64,000 nt of DNA from Cobetia sp. L2A1 (lineage in GTDB: Bacteria; Pseudomonadota; Gammaproteobacteria; Pseudomonadales; Halomonadaceae), in the NCBI RefSeq assembly GCF_009796845.1, contig NZ_CP047025.1, positions 186,001 through 250,000 on the forward strand. Direction: 5' to 3'. The translations under genes and the position numbers were made by a program. Shown here piece by piece: positions 23,030 through 31,161 of the stretch. Position 1 is the stretch's first letter, and each line of letters begins with the position of its first letter. Below the pieces are notes generated by a model, which had not been told where the DNA came from, searched no databases, and saw only the letters and a program-made list of their open reading frames with translations.

Positions 23030-24136
23030 ATGAACCTGCCCACCGTTGCGGCCAGCTGTGACCTGCTGCGCGCTGGCCGCCCGCTGATAGACGTGCGTGC
23101 TCCGGTCGAGTTCGCTGCCGGTGCCCTGCCGGGTGCCGTCAATCTGCCGCTGATGGATGACGAAGAGCGCCATCGGGTCGGGCTGCAATACAAGCAGGTT
23201 GGGCCAGAATCCGCAGTGCACCTGGGACATCAGCTGGTCAGTGGCGGTATCAAGAAAGCGCGTGTCCGCGCCTGGGTCGAGCATGTCGAGCAGCACCCTG
23301 ATGCCATCCTCTACTGTTTTCGCGGCGGCATGCGTTCCCAGCTCAGCCAGCAATGGTTGATGGAGGCCGGTATCGAGCGACCGCGAATCGCTGGCGGCTG
23401 GAAGGCCATGCGTCAGCAACTGACCGGACTGATTGATGAGCGGGTTGAGCACGCGCCGATGCTGTTGGTCGGCGGGCTGACTGGCTGTGCCAAGACCGAG
23501 CTGATACATGCGCTGGATAACGGCATCGATCTGGAAGGCTGTGCGCGCCACAAGGGCTCTGCCTTTGGTCGCCATCCGTTCCCCGCGCCGAGTCAGATCG
23601 ACTTCGAGCATCGTATGGGGGCCGACATGCTGGCGCTGGCGGACGATGCTCCCAGCGTGATGGAAGATGAGTCGCGCTTCATCGGTAGCGTCAATATTCC
23701 ACTGACGGCATGGCGTGCGATGGAGCGAGCGCCGCTGATTCGTGTCGAGATGCCACTCGACTGGCGTCTGGTGCAGATTCAAAAGGATTACATCCAAGGA
23801 CTGTGGGCAACCTATAGCCGCCACTACGGCGATTTCCTGGGCTGGGCACTGATGCAGCGTCAGTTACGTCAGGCACTGCTACGCCTGCGCAAGCGTCTGG
23901 GCAGTGCGCGACTGGCGCGGCTGGTCCGCATGCAGGACATCGCCTTCAGCGAGCACAAGCGCGGGAATGCCAGTGCCCACGAGGCCTGGTTGGCACCACT
24001 GCTCAGCGAATACTACGACCCCATGTATCGTTATCAGCTCGAGAAGCACGAGCGCACCTTCCTGCACGTCGGCGACTGGGATAATAGCCTCGCCTTCGCC
24101 CGTGAGTGGAGTGCCACCCACCGCTGGCAGCGTTGA
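23030..24136 (+). CDS. mnmH: tRNA 2-selenouridine/geranyl-2-thiouridine synthase MnmH
   Basis: Converts 2-thiouridine at wobble position 34 of certain tRNAs to 2-selenouridine via a geranylated intermediate. Seen: an N-terminal rhodanese domain with the catalytic Cys in YCFRGGMRS (Cys96), and a C-terminal P-loop domain. The P-loop reads GLTGCAKT (149-156): the invariant Gly before Lys is Ala154. Family blocks DLEGCARHKGSAFGR and LLSEYYDPMYRYQLEKH are present. At 368 residues it matches the family. An alternative ATG lies two codons upstream. selD is not in the window. Confidence 0.93.
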   Translation: MNLPTVAASCDLLRAGRPLIDVRAPVEFAAGALPGAVNLPLMDDEERHRVGLQYKQVGPESAVHLGHQLVSGGIKKARVRAWVEHVEQHPDAILYCFRGGMRSQLSQQWLMEAGIERPRIAGGWKAMRQQLTGLIDERVEHAPMLLVGGLTGCAKTELIHALDNGIDLEGCARHKGSAFGRHPFPAPSQIDFEHRMGADMLALADDAPSVMEDESRFIGSVNIPLTAWRAMERAPLIRVEMPLDWRLVQIQKDYIQGLWATYSRHYGDFLGWALMQRQLRQALLRLRKRLGSARLARLVRMQDIAFSEHKRGNASAHEAWLAPLLSEYYDPMYRYQLEKHERTFLHVGDWDNSLAFAREWSATHRWQR

Positions 24137-24171
24137 GGACGTTGCTGTGCTTCCTTGGCAAGTCACGCGCC

Positions 24172-24921
24172 TCAGTGGCGTAGCCACTCCAGCATCAGGC
24201 GGTCGAGCAGGGCCGCCTGACGATCAAATCGCCGGGGTTGCGTGAGTAGCTCCTCGCCCGATTGCACCCCGTGACCTTGCGTAGGGGCGGGGTGTTCCTC
24301 AAGGCGACTAGAGGTGGCTGCAGCATCCAGGTTCGGGTGAAAGTTCAGCGCTATGACGCGCCTCTCATCCCAACAGAAGCCTGCGACTGGCGTACGTTCG
24401 CCGCTGGCGAGCAGCTCGCAGTCCTCCGGCAGTCCACAGATTTCCTCATGCCATACGAGCGCTTCGAACTCTGCTGGCAGGTTCAGCGGGCACTTGTCAC
24501 TGCGTTCCAGCGACACCCAGCAGCGTTGCGGCACTACCGCCGGCGAGACGATAGCGCCTAGCTGTTCGGCAATCAGGCGAGCTCCCAGCCCGATGCCCAA
24601 TACTGGCCGATTGCTGTTGAGCGCACGGCGAACCAGTTTACGTTGCAAGCGTAGCGCCTGACGTATGGCCTCGGGCTGAGCTTCCTCCGACAATGACAGT
24701 CGCTGTGGGCCATCCAGAATCACCAGCGCTTCGAAATCATCGATGCCGGGCAAGGCTTCGCCATCCATCGGGAAGCTACTGTTATGACTGTGGCCCATGC
24801 CGGTTAGCCAATCACTCAGGCGCACCGGGTCCTGCCAGCCATGCGGTGTCGTCTGGATGCCGGCGGACGAGGTGTCGGGGCGAGCAGGGATCTTGCCCTG
24901 ATGTATGAAGTAGAGGTGCAT
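24172..24921 (-). CDS. Class I glutamine-amidotransferase-like protein, active site degenerate
   Basis: A 249-residue protein with the fold order of the GMP-synthase-type glutaminase family: VILDGP, the nucleophile-elbow region RPVLGIGLGARLIAEQLGA, then WHEE and ALNFHPN. In active members the elbow is G-x-C-x-G and the later motif is H-P-E. Here the nucleophile position is Gly111 and the Glu position is Asn197, so glutaminase activity is very unlikely. A non-catalytic binding role or decay are both possible; the frame is intact over its whole length. The ATG at 24921 is chosen by family N-terminus; the frame opens at a TTG at 24963. Convergent with mnmH. Confidence 0.75.
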   Translation of the reverse strand: MHLYFIHQGKIPARPDTSSAGIQTTPHGWQDPVRLSDWLTGMGHSHNSSFPMDGEALPGIDDFEALVILDGPQRLSLSEEAQPEAIRQALRLQRKLVRRALNSNRPVLGIGLGARLIAEQLGAIVSPAVVPQRCWVSLERSDKCPLNLPAEFEALVWHEEICGLPEDCELLASGERTPVAGFCWDERRVIALNFHPNLDAAATSSRLEEHPAPTQGHGVQSGEELLTQPRRFDRQAALLDRLMLEWLRH

Positions 24922-25088
24922 GACAACATCATGCGCGAGCCGATCGGTAGCGTAAAGAGGCAACGTGGTACCCGTGATATGTCAGTGGCATGCTAGTCAT
25001 TTGCTTGGCAATCAAGTGGTTGAAGCTTGCTGCCTTGTTTGGGCCTGAGGTATCCCGGGCAACATGGATCATGACTGCGGAGAGCGCG

Positions 25089-25382
25089 ATGCGTGCTGAA
25101 CTGTTGGAGCAGATCTACACCGTAGTTGCCCAGATTCCCGATGGGCGGATTACCACGTATGGACGAATTGCCAAGATGACCGAAGGCGCGACGGCTCGGA
25201 TGGTCGGGTCAGCGATGCGTCATCTACCTGATGGGCATGAGCTTCCCTGGCATCGGGTGATCAACGCATCATTGAAGGTGACCGATCATGGAGGTGCAGT
25301 GCGCCAGCGTGAGAAGCTTCGCAGTGAGGGCATCCTGTTCGATGCGGTGGGTCGTGTGCCACGAGACCGTCTGTGGCCCTGA
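25089..25382 (+). CDS. atl: Alkyltransferase-like protein (ATL)
   Basis: A 97-residue protein related to the DNA-binding domain of O6-alkylguanine-DNA alkyltransferase. Where the enzymes have PCHRV, this has PWHRV (Trp54), the signature of ATL proteins, which bind O6-alkylguanine without removing it and pass the lesion to nucleotide-excision repair. The recognition-helix region TTYGRIAKM and the Arg finger (ATARMVG) are conserved. The ATG at 25089 is preceded by GGAG; other in-frame ATGs lie upstream. It stands alone. Confidence 0.88.
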   Translation: MRAELLEQIYTVVAQIPDGRITTYGRIAKMTEGATARMVGSAMRHLPDGHELPWHRVINASLKVTDHGGAVRQREKLRSEGILFDAVGRVPRDRLWP

Positions 25383-25503
25383 ATCAGCCGTGCTGATCAA
25401 TGTAGCGCACGTGGTTATCTGCGCAGTGAGATACCCTGTTGATATGTTCGGCCATCTGCGATGCAGATGCCGTTACCGATATTGATGAGATAAGAGAGAA
25501 TTC

Positions 25504-26115
25504 ATGACCCAGCCTGTTGCCGGTTTCCGCTCCCGACTCGATGCGCTTGCGCCTGTTCGTCGTACTGCCTTCATGGCAACGCTGACCGAGCGTCTGCTGC
25601 CGAATGCCGGTTTCTATGCTGAAGCCAATGGGACTGCGAGTGCGCTGGATGCCACTCGTGAGTTACGCAAGTTGCTGGACCTGGTGTGGGAGCAGCTCCG
25701 CGTACGGGAGGCGAAGATCGATTTCTCGCTGCAAGCGGAAAAGGTTGCCGTCTTTGAGCCTGATGAGGCTGACGAGAGCTTTGGTGCACGCCGTGCCTTG
25801 GAAGCCGTCATGGCGCTGACAGCCTGCATTGATGTGCTGGTCAGTGAAGAGTCCGAGGCTGCGCTCAAGGTCAGCCGTCTCTCTGCCGATGGTGTTCGCG
25901 CATTGATTGACCTTCAGGCGGGAGAAGGGGTGGAGCAGGAAGCACTGGAGGCGCTTATTCGTGAACACCCGTTGATGGAAGATGAGCATGATTTTCAGGA
26001 TACCGTACTGGAAAGTGTCGAGGTTCCGCGTCTCGAGAGTAATGACTGGCGTGCGCTTAAACAGTTAGGGCGTAATGAAGATGTCAGCAATCTCGGACTA
26101 TCCTTGCAGGAGTGA
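25504..26115 (+). CDS. DUF416 family protein, YjaG-like
   Basis: A 203-residue cytoplasmic, mostly helical protein matching E. coli YjaG over most of its length: the TFMATLTERLLPN-like block near residue 22, LRKLLDLVWEQLRVREAKIDF (about 57-77), and the C-terminal NLGLSLQE. The function is unknown. AGAGAG precedes the ATG. It is followed by the CHAD gene after about 100 nt on the same strand. Confidence 0.82.
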   Translation: MTQPVAGFRSRLDALAPVRRTAFMATLTERLLPNAGFYAEANGTASALDATRELRKLLDLVWEQLRVREAKIDFSLQAEKVAVFEPDEADESFGARRALEAVMALTACIDVLVSEESEAALKVSRLSADGVRALIDLQAGEGVEQEALEALIREHPLMEDEHDFQDTVLESVEVPRLESNDWRALKQLGRNEDVSNLGLSLQE

Positions 26116-26214
26116 CCGCGTGCGGGGTGAGCGATGGGCTCGTGCTGGCGGTTATTCTCGTGCTGGTGAACCTCATCAGCACGTTCGACTGGCATCTGCG
26201 GCGGGAGAGTCTGA

Positions 26215-27147
26215 ATGGTCGACAGTTCGATACCCGGGGAACCGGTGCCCGGAAGCTCTGCAACTGAACACGCGGCGGACCGGGGCGACAGCGCCGAGAA
26301 TGTCAGCGGCGAACGCCATGGGCAGGCGTCACCGGAAGACTTGCTGGCGGGGGTAATCACTGCACGACTCAAGAGGATGCAGGCGCGTCTGGAGCAGCCT
26401 GTCCTGAGCGCCGAAGACATTCATGCGCTGCGTGTTGACTGTAAGTATCTGCGTGGTGGATGGCAGCTACGGCGCGCTTCGCTGGGGAAAGCTGAGGTCA
26501 GTGAGCAGCAGATGCGACCGCGCGACATTGCCAGAGCATTGGCCGGCCCGCGCGAGGCGCAGATGCTGCGCAAGACCCATACGCGTGCTTATGGCTGGGT
26601 GGATGTGCACAGCCAGCGCCTGCTGGATGCGCTGAGACCGGGGCTGACGGCGGCGATGCTGGGCGAGCCAATGACGGAACTGGAGCATGCACCGCTGCTG
26701 CGGCTGCTATCACATGAGCAAGCCGCCTGGCGTGAGTCGCCGCTGACATATGCAGAGCTTGAGATGGGGCTGGTGTTCAGTCGTGAACGCATCGCCACAC
26801 TTGCGACGCAGGTAGTGAAAACTCGCGAGGTCGAGGCCTCTCATCGGCTGCGCAAGTGGATTAAATACCGCATGTTTCAGTTGGAACTCGTGAGTGCTGC
26901 TTTCGGTGATGCCACGCTCGCAGAGCTTGAAGTGCCGACCCGTGGTCGCCGTCGTGAGCATGAGCTTCTCGACAAGGCGGCGTCGCGTCTGGGAAATCAG
27001 CATGACTTTGCTGAGCTGGCGCAGTGGGTCGGCGAGCGGGTGTTGTCGCGTGAAAGCGAAGTACATCTGGTCAAGGCTGTGATGGCGTTGGCAGAGCAAC
27101 GACTGGTGCAGGCGCTCAAGCCGCTGGAGAAAGCCGGCTACGCCTGA
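26215..27147 (+). CDS. CHAD domain protein
   Basis: A 310-residue protein with one CHAD domain from about residue 45. CHAD domains form helical bundles with conserved His and basic residues (here IHALRVDCKYLR and SHRLRKWIKYRMF) and bind polyphosphate; the link of this protein to polyphosphate granules is inferred from the family. The first 44 residues are probably disordered. GGGAGAG precedes the ATG. No CYTH partner domain is fused or adjacent. Confidence 0.85.
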   Translation: MVDSSIPGEPVPGSSATEHAADRGDSAENVSGERHGQASPEDLLAGVITARLKRMQARLEQPVLSAEDIHALRVDCKYLRGGWQLRRASLGKAEVSEQQMRPRDIARALAGPREAQMLRKTHTRAYGWVDVHSQRLLDALRPGLTAAMLGEPMTELEHAPLLRLLSHEQAAWRESPLTYAELEMGLVFSRERIATLATQVVKTREVEASHRLRKWIKYRMFQLELVSAAFGDATLAELEVPTRGRRREHELLDKAASRLGNQHDFAELAQWVGERVLSRESEVHLVKAVMALAEQRLVQALKPLEKAGYA

Positions 27148-27178
27148 GGTTCTGACTTGTTGATGATCGAAAATAGGC

Positions 27179-27216
27179 AAAACGCCGCCAACTCTCATGA
27201 GAGTTGGCGGCGTTTT
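27179..27216. terminator. Bidirectional terminator between CHAD gene and hisF
   Basis: A perfect 18-bp inverted repeat (27179-27196 with 27199-27216) with A-run and T-run ends, so it can work in both directions between convergent genes. Confidence 0.88.
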
Positions 27217-27264
27217 GCGTTGTGATGCGGCAACAGGGTATGGATCGCCTGACGATCGTACCGA

Positions 27265-28038
27265 CTACAGGCGCATCTCGATGCCGTGATCGGCCATGTA
27301 GGCCTTGGCTTCGGGAATGCTGTACTCGGCAAAGTGGAAGATGCTGGCAGCCAGGACGGCATCTGCACCACCCTTGAGCACGCCATCCACCAGGTGATCC
27401 AGCGTACCCACGCCGCCGGATGCGATCACGGGCACGCTGACGGCATCGGAGATGGCACGCGTTACGCCGAGATCGAATCCGGCCTTGGTGCCGTCGCGAT
27501 CCATGCTGGTCAGCAGCAGCTCACCGGCGCCCAGCTCGACCATCTTCTTCGCCCACTCGACGGCATCGAGTCCGGTCGGCTTGCGGCCGCCGTGGGTGAA
27601 GATTTCCCAGCGCGGTGTCTCGCCGTCTTCGCTGACGCGCTTGGCGTCAATGGCGACCACGATGCACTGGCTACCGAAACGCTCGGCGGCTTCACGTACG
27701 AAGTCGGGGTTGAACACGGCTGCCGTGTTGATGGAGACCTTGTCCGCGCCAGCATTCAGCATGGTACGAATATCTTCACAGGTGCGGATGCCACCGCCGA
27801 CCGTCAGCGGGATGAATACCTCACCGGCGATGCGCGACACCATGTCGACCGTGGTGCCACGGTTATCGACGCTGGCGGTGATATCGAGGAAGGTGATCTC
27901 GTCTGCACCTTGCTCGTTGTAACGCTTGGCGACCTCAACCGGGTCACCGGCATCACGAATGCCAACGAAATTGACGCCTTTTACGACACGCCCGGCGTCT
28001 ACGTCCAGACACGGGATGATGCGTTTGGCGAGTGCCAT
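27265..28038 (-). CDS. hisF: Imidazole glycerol phosphate synthase cyclase subunit
   Basis: Uses ammonia supplied by HisH to convert PRFAR to imidazole glycerol phosphate and AICAR, joining histidine and purine synthesis. A 257-residue TIM barrel; the catalytic Asp residues are in [12 protein letters not shown] (near residue 11) and [12 protein letters not shown] (near residue 130). The phosphate-binding VIASGGVG is present. GAGGGGAG precedes the start. Last gene of hisBHAF, 12 nt after hisA. Confidence 0.97.
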   Translation of the reverse strand: MALAKRIIPCLDVDAGRVVKGVNFVGIRDAGDPVEVAKRYNEQGADEITFLDITASVDNRGTTVDMVSRIAGEVFIPLTVGGGIRTCEDIRTMLNAGADKVSINTAAVFNPDFVREAAERFGSQCIVVAIDAKRVSEDGETPRWEIFTHGGRKPTGLDAVEWAKKMVELGAGELLLTSMDRDGTKAGFDLGVTRAISDAVSVPVIASGGVGTLDHLVDGVLKGGADAVLAASIFHFAEYSIPEAKAYMADHGIEMRL

Positions 28039-28050
28039 GAATCGCTCCCC

Positions 28051-28797
28051 TCAGGCCTTGCGGCCAGTGATCGAATCAGACAGCGCCTGTGCTTCGGCGA
28101 TATCCAGGCTGCCTTCATAGATGGCGCGACCCGTGATGGCGCCAAGAATGCCTTGGTCAGCGACTTCGGCCAGTCCGCGGATATCGTCCAGGTTGGTCAC
28201 GCCGCCAGACGCGATCACCGGAATGCCACCGGCGAGAGCCAGTGCGACAGTAGCGTCGATGTTGACGCCCTGCATCATGCCGTCGCGGGCAATATCGGTA
28301 TAGACGATGGAGGAAACGCCGTCGTTGGCGAAGCGCTTGGCCAGTTCCGTTGCCTTGATGGTGGAGACTTCTGCCCAGCCATCGGTGGCCACGAAGCCAT
28401 CACGGGCATCCAGGCCCACAATGATGCGACCGGGGAAGGCGCGGCACATCTCGGCGACGAAGGCGGGTTCCTTCACGGCCTTGGTACCGATGATGACTTG
28501 ACTGACACCAGCTTCCAGATAGTGCTCGATGGTCGCGGCATCACGAATGCCGCCCCCGATCTGGATCGGCAGCTCCGGATAGGCACGGGCGATACGGGTC
28601 ACGGCATCGCCATTGACCGGCTTGCCTTCAAAGGCGCCATTGAGATCGACCAGATGCAGGCGGCGGCCACCAGCCTCGACCCAGCGTGCAGCCATGGCCA
28701 GCGGGTCATCACCGTAGTTGGTGGAATCTTCCATGCGGCCTTGTTTCAGGCGTACGCATTGGCCGTCCTTGAGATCGATCGCGGGGATTACCAGCAT
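28051..28797 (-). CDS. hisA: ProFAR isomerase
   Basis: Opens the ribose of ProFAR to give PRFAR in histidine synthesis. A 248-residue TIM barrel homologous to HisF; the catalytic Asp residues are in [10 protein letters not shown] (residue 8) and VYTDIARDG (near residue 130). The ATG at 28797 matches the family start MLVIPAIDL and has GAGAGG upstream. It follows hisH after 113 nt. Confidence 0.97.
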   Translation of the reverse strand: MLVIPAIDLKDGQCVRLKQGRMEDSTNYGDDPLAMAARWVEAGGRRLHLVDLNGAFEGKPVNGDAVTRIARAYPELPIQIGGGIRDAATIEHYLEAGVSQVIIGTKAVKEPAFVAEMCRAFPGRIIVGLDARDGFVATDGWAEVSTIKATELAKRFANDGVSSIVYTDIARDGMMQGVNIDATVALALAGGIPVIASGGVTNLDDIRGLAEVADQGILGAITGRAIYEGSLDIAEAQALSDSITGRKA

Positions 28798-28910
28798 GTC
28801 GGGTGTCCTCTCGGCGCACCTCATGGCGCGCCTGAATTGTCGTCGATGTATCGAAACGCAGATGTCGTGTGTCTCGCTGGCCTGGCGCTTTCACCTGATG
28901 CACTCGCGCG

Positions 28911-29552
28911 TCAGGGCTGCCAGCGAACAAAATTCTCGAGCAGCTTGAGGCCAGAGGCCGCGCTCTTCTCCGGGTGGAACTGCACTGCGAAGATGCTGCC
29001 CTCACCTACGGCAACATGCGCTTCAGCGCCGGCATAATGCGTCGTGCCGAACACTTGTGCGTGCTCGCTGGCGGAGACGTAATAACTGTGCACGAAATAG
29101 AAACGCGCGTTGTTCTCGATACCGTCCCACAGGGCGTGTCCCTGCGTGTGGCTGACATGGTTCCAGCCCATGTGCGGCACCTTGAGACGCTGGCCATGCT
29201 CATCTAGCTGCTTATCGTCGAAACGCTTCACTGCGCCTTTGAGGTAGCCGAGGCAATCAATGCCACCGTTCTCTTCGCTACGTTCCATCAGCATCTGTTG
29301 ACCTACACAGATGCCCAGCAACGGCTTGCTGTGGTTGGACAGCAGTTCGCCGACCAGGCCACGTAGCTCGGCGCGTTCAAGTTCGCCCATGCAATCGCGA
29401 ATAGCGCCCTGACCCGGTAGCACGACACGGGTCGCGCCACGGATGGCACGTGGATCGCTGGTGATCACGACATTCTCGTCGGCCACGTGCTCAAGCGCCT
29501 TGGCGACGGAGTGCAGGTTGCCCATGCCATAGTCGATGACGGCAATCGTCAT
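28911..29552 (-). CDS. hisH: Imidazole glycerol phosphate synthase glutaminase subunit
   Basis: Hydrolyses glutamine and channels ammonia to HisF. A class I amidotransferase of 213 residues with the nucleophile Cys in GICVGQQ (near residue 81) and the His-Glu pair in VQFHPEKS near the C-terminus. GGGAGAAAG precedes the ATG. Between hisB and hisA as in the standard cluster. A useful internal comparison with the degenerate amidotransferase at 24.2 kb. Confidence 0.97.
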   Translation of the reverse strand: MTIAVIDYGMGNLHSVAKALEHVADENVVITSDPRAIRGATRVVLPGQGAIRDCMGELERAELRGLVGELLSNHSKPLLGICVGQQMLMERSEENGGIDCLGYLKGAVKRFDDKQLDEHGQRLKVPHMGWNHVSHTQGHALWDGIENNARFYFVHSYYVSASEHAQVFGTTHYAGAEAHVAVGEGSIFAVQFHPEKSAASGLKLLENFVRWQP

Positions 29553-29666
29553 GTCTTTCTCCCGAAGGCCGGAGCGAGCTCCGGCACTGGATGTTCACGC
29601 GGACTGTCAGCGTATAAGAATTGAGTGCCAGTGCCGAATACGGCGACTGATACGCACCTCTATCGC

Positions 29667-30260
29667 TTACAGCGAGCCTTTGGTGGAGGCGATACGGCCA
29701 CCCATGCGCTCGTCCTCTTCCACCGCCATGCGTACGGCACGACCGAAGGCCTTGAAGATGGTTTCGGCCTGATGGTGAGCATTGAAGCCCTTGAGGTTGT
29801 CGATATGCAGCGTGGCGCCGGCATGATTGACGAAGCCCTGGAAGAACTCCCAGAACAGCTGGGTATCGAAACGACCGATGTTGCCGCGCGTGAATTCGCA
29901 CTGCATGAACAGGCCCGGACGACCGGAGAAGTCGATCACTACGCGTGATAGAGCCTCATCGAGCGGCACGTAGGCGTGGCCATAACGACGAATGCCCGCC
30001 TTGTTGCCCAGCGCCTGAGCAAAGGCCTGACCGAGTGTGATGCCGATATCTTCGACGGTGTGGTGATCGTCGATGTGCAGGTCGCCGTCACAATCGACGT
30101 CGATGTCGATCACGCCGTGACGTGCGATCTGGTCCATCATGTGCTCAAGGAAGGGCACACCGGTGTTGGCGGTCAGCTTGCCTTCGCCATCCAGATTGAT
30201 ACGCACCCGGATCTTGGTTTCCGAGGTGTTGCGATGAACTTCAGCGATACGCTCTGCCAT
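29667..30260 (-). CDS. hisB: Imidazoleglycerol-phosphate dehydratase
   Basis: Dehydrates imidazole glycerol phosphate in histidine synthesis. A 197-residue Mn-dependent enzyme with the metal-binding repeats HHTVEDIGI (near residue 68) and [13 protein letters not shown] (near residue 165) and the N-terminal RNTSETKI. It is the stand-alone dehydratase, without the phosphatase domain fused in E. coli. First gene of hisBHAF; the 293 nt upstream, shared with the PanZ-like gene, show no clear leader peptide. Confidence 0.97.
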   Translation of the reverse strand: MAERIAEVHRNTSETKIRVRINLDGEGKLTANTGVPFLEHMMDQIARHGVIDIDVDCDGDLHIDDHHTVEDIGITLGQAFAQALGNKAGIRRYGHAYVPLDEALSRVVIDFSGRPGLFMQCEFTRGNIGRFDTQLFWEFFQGFVNHAGATLHIDNLKGFNAHHQAETIFKAFGRAVRMAVEEDERMGGRIASTKGSL

Positions 30261-30554
30261 GATGTCTCTCCAGCGGTCGGTGACGGCATCAGTGGCTTCT
30301 GGTCTGATGACATCAGGGCGCAGTCTGGGCCTAGGATTGTGTTAGGCATGTGTCCAGTCCGGCCGGGAAGTGCGCATCATGTGGTTATTGTCATGTGATG
30401 TCGCAATCGAAATCGTGATCAACAGGCCTGGCTGGCGCGAGTGATCGCAGGCATGCGCGGCGTCAAGTCCGCCTGCCCGACCAGTCATTATAGAGAAAGG
30501 TTCATGGCATCCGCTACAATGGCGGGCATTCATATCGCGGGCGAGGATCTCACC

Positions 30555-31004
30555 ATGCCGGTCACTCTTCAGATGATCGATCACGCGCGCTGGCAATCCG
30601 ATGAGCAGGTACGCATCGATCTGTCACGTATCTACCACGAAGCGCCACTTGAGCGCCTTCCAGCAGCGCCGGATGACTTCATTCAGTCTAACCTGTCTGC
30701 TGGCCATCGCTTCTGCAGTGCCTTCTTCAATGATCGCCATATCGGTGCACTACTCTGTGAGGACGATGGTGAGTCCTGGAGTATCAGTCGCTGCTGTGTG
30801 CGGCAAGCTACGCGGCGACGTGGCGTTGGCACACGTCTAATGGCACTGATGTCACTGGAGGCTGCAGCAGCAGGTCGTCTGCTGGTCGTGCCGTGCCAAG
30901 GACTAACGGTGGCGGACGAGCTACTGATATCTCGACTGGGCTATATACGTGATCCTGCACGCGACGGTTTCGTATTGGCCCAGGATGGGATGGTAAACAG
31001 ATGA
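30555..31004 (+). CDS. PanZ-like GNAT-fold protein
   Basis: A 149-residue GNAT-fold protein. The central motif RQATRRRGVGTRLM is the acetyl-CoA-binding loop and resembles E. coli PanZ (PanM), which helps PanD activation and limits beta-alanine synthesis in response to acetyl-CoA. The N-terminal EQVRIDLSRIYHEAP also fits. The C-terminus differs and the protein is about 20 residues longer, so it may instead be another acetyltransferase. The ATG at 30555 is preceded by GAGG. It diverges from hisB. Confidence 0.68.
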   Translation: MPVTLQMIDHARWQSDEQVRIDLSRIYHEAPLERLPAAPDDFIQSNLSAGHRFCSAFFNDRHIGALLCEDDGESWSISRCCVRQATRRRGVGTRLMALMSLEAAAAGRLLVVPCQGLTVADELLISRLGYIRDPARDGFVLAQDGMVNR

Positions 31005-31161
31005 AGGTCGAGCAGGTGAATGTGGAACCGATACCAGCAGGATCTGTCCACCGGCTGTGTCATCATTGGTTGACGTAACACGCACTGATTGCCTTACCCA
31101 TCACTGTCTTCTGGAGTGAAGACAGGGAAGATATTCTCATCGTGTCAAAGGGAGGATGTAG

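Noticed and set aside
27286..29037. Long open frame (583 codons) on the plus strand across hisF, hisA and hisH
   Set aside because: It is antisense to three genes with clear catalytic motifs; long antisense frames are common in GC-rich coding DNA.
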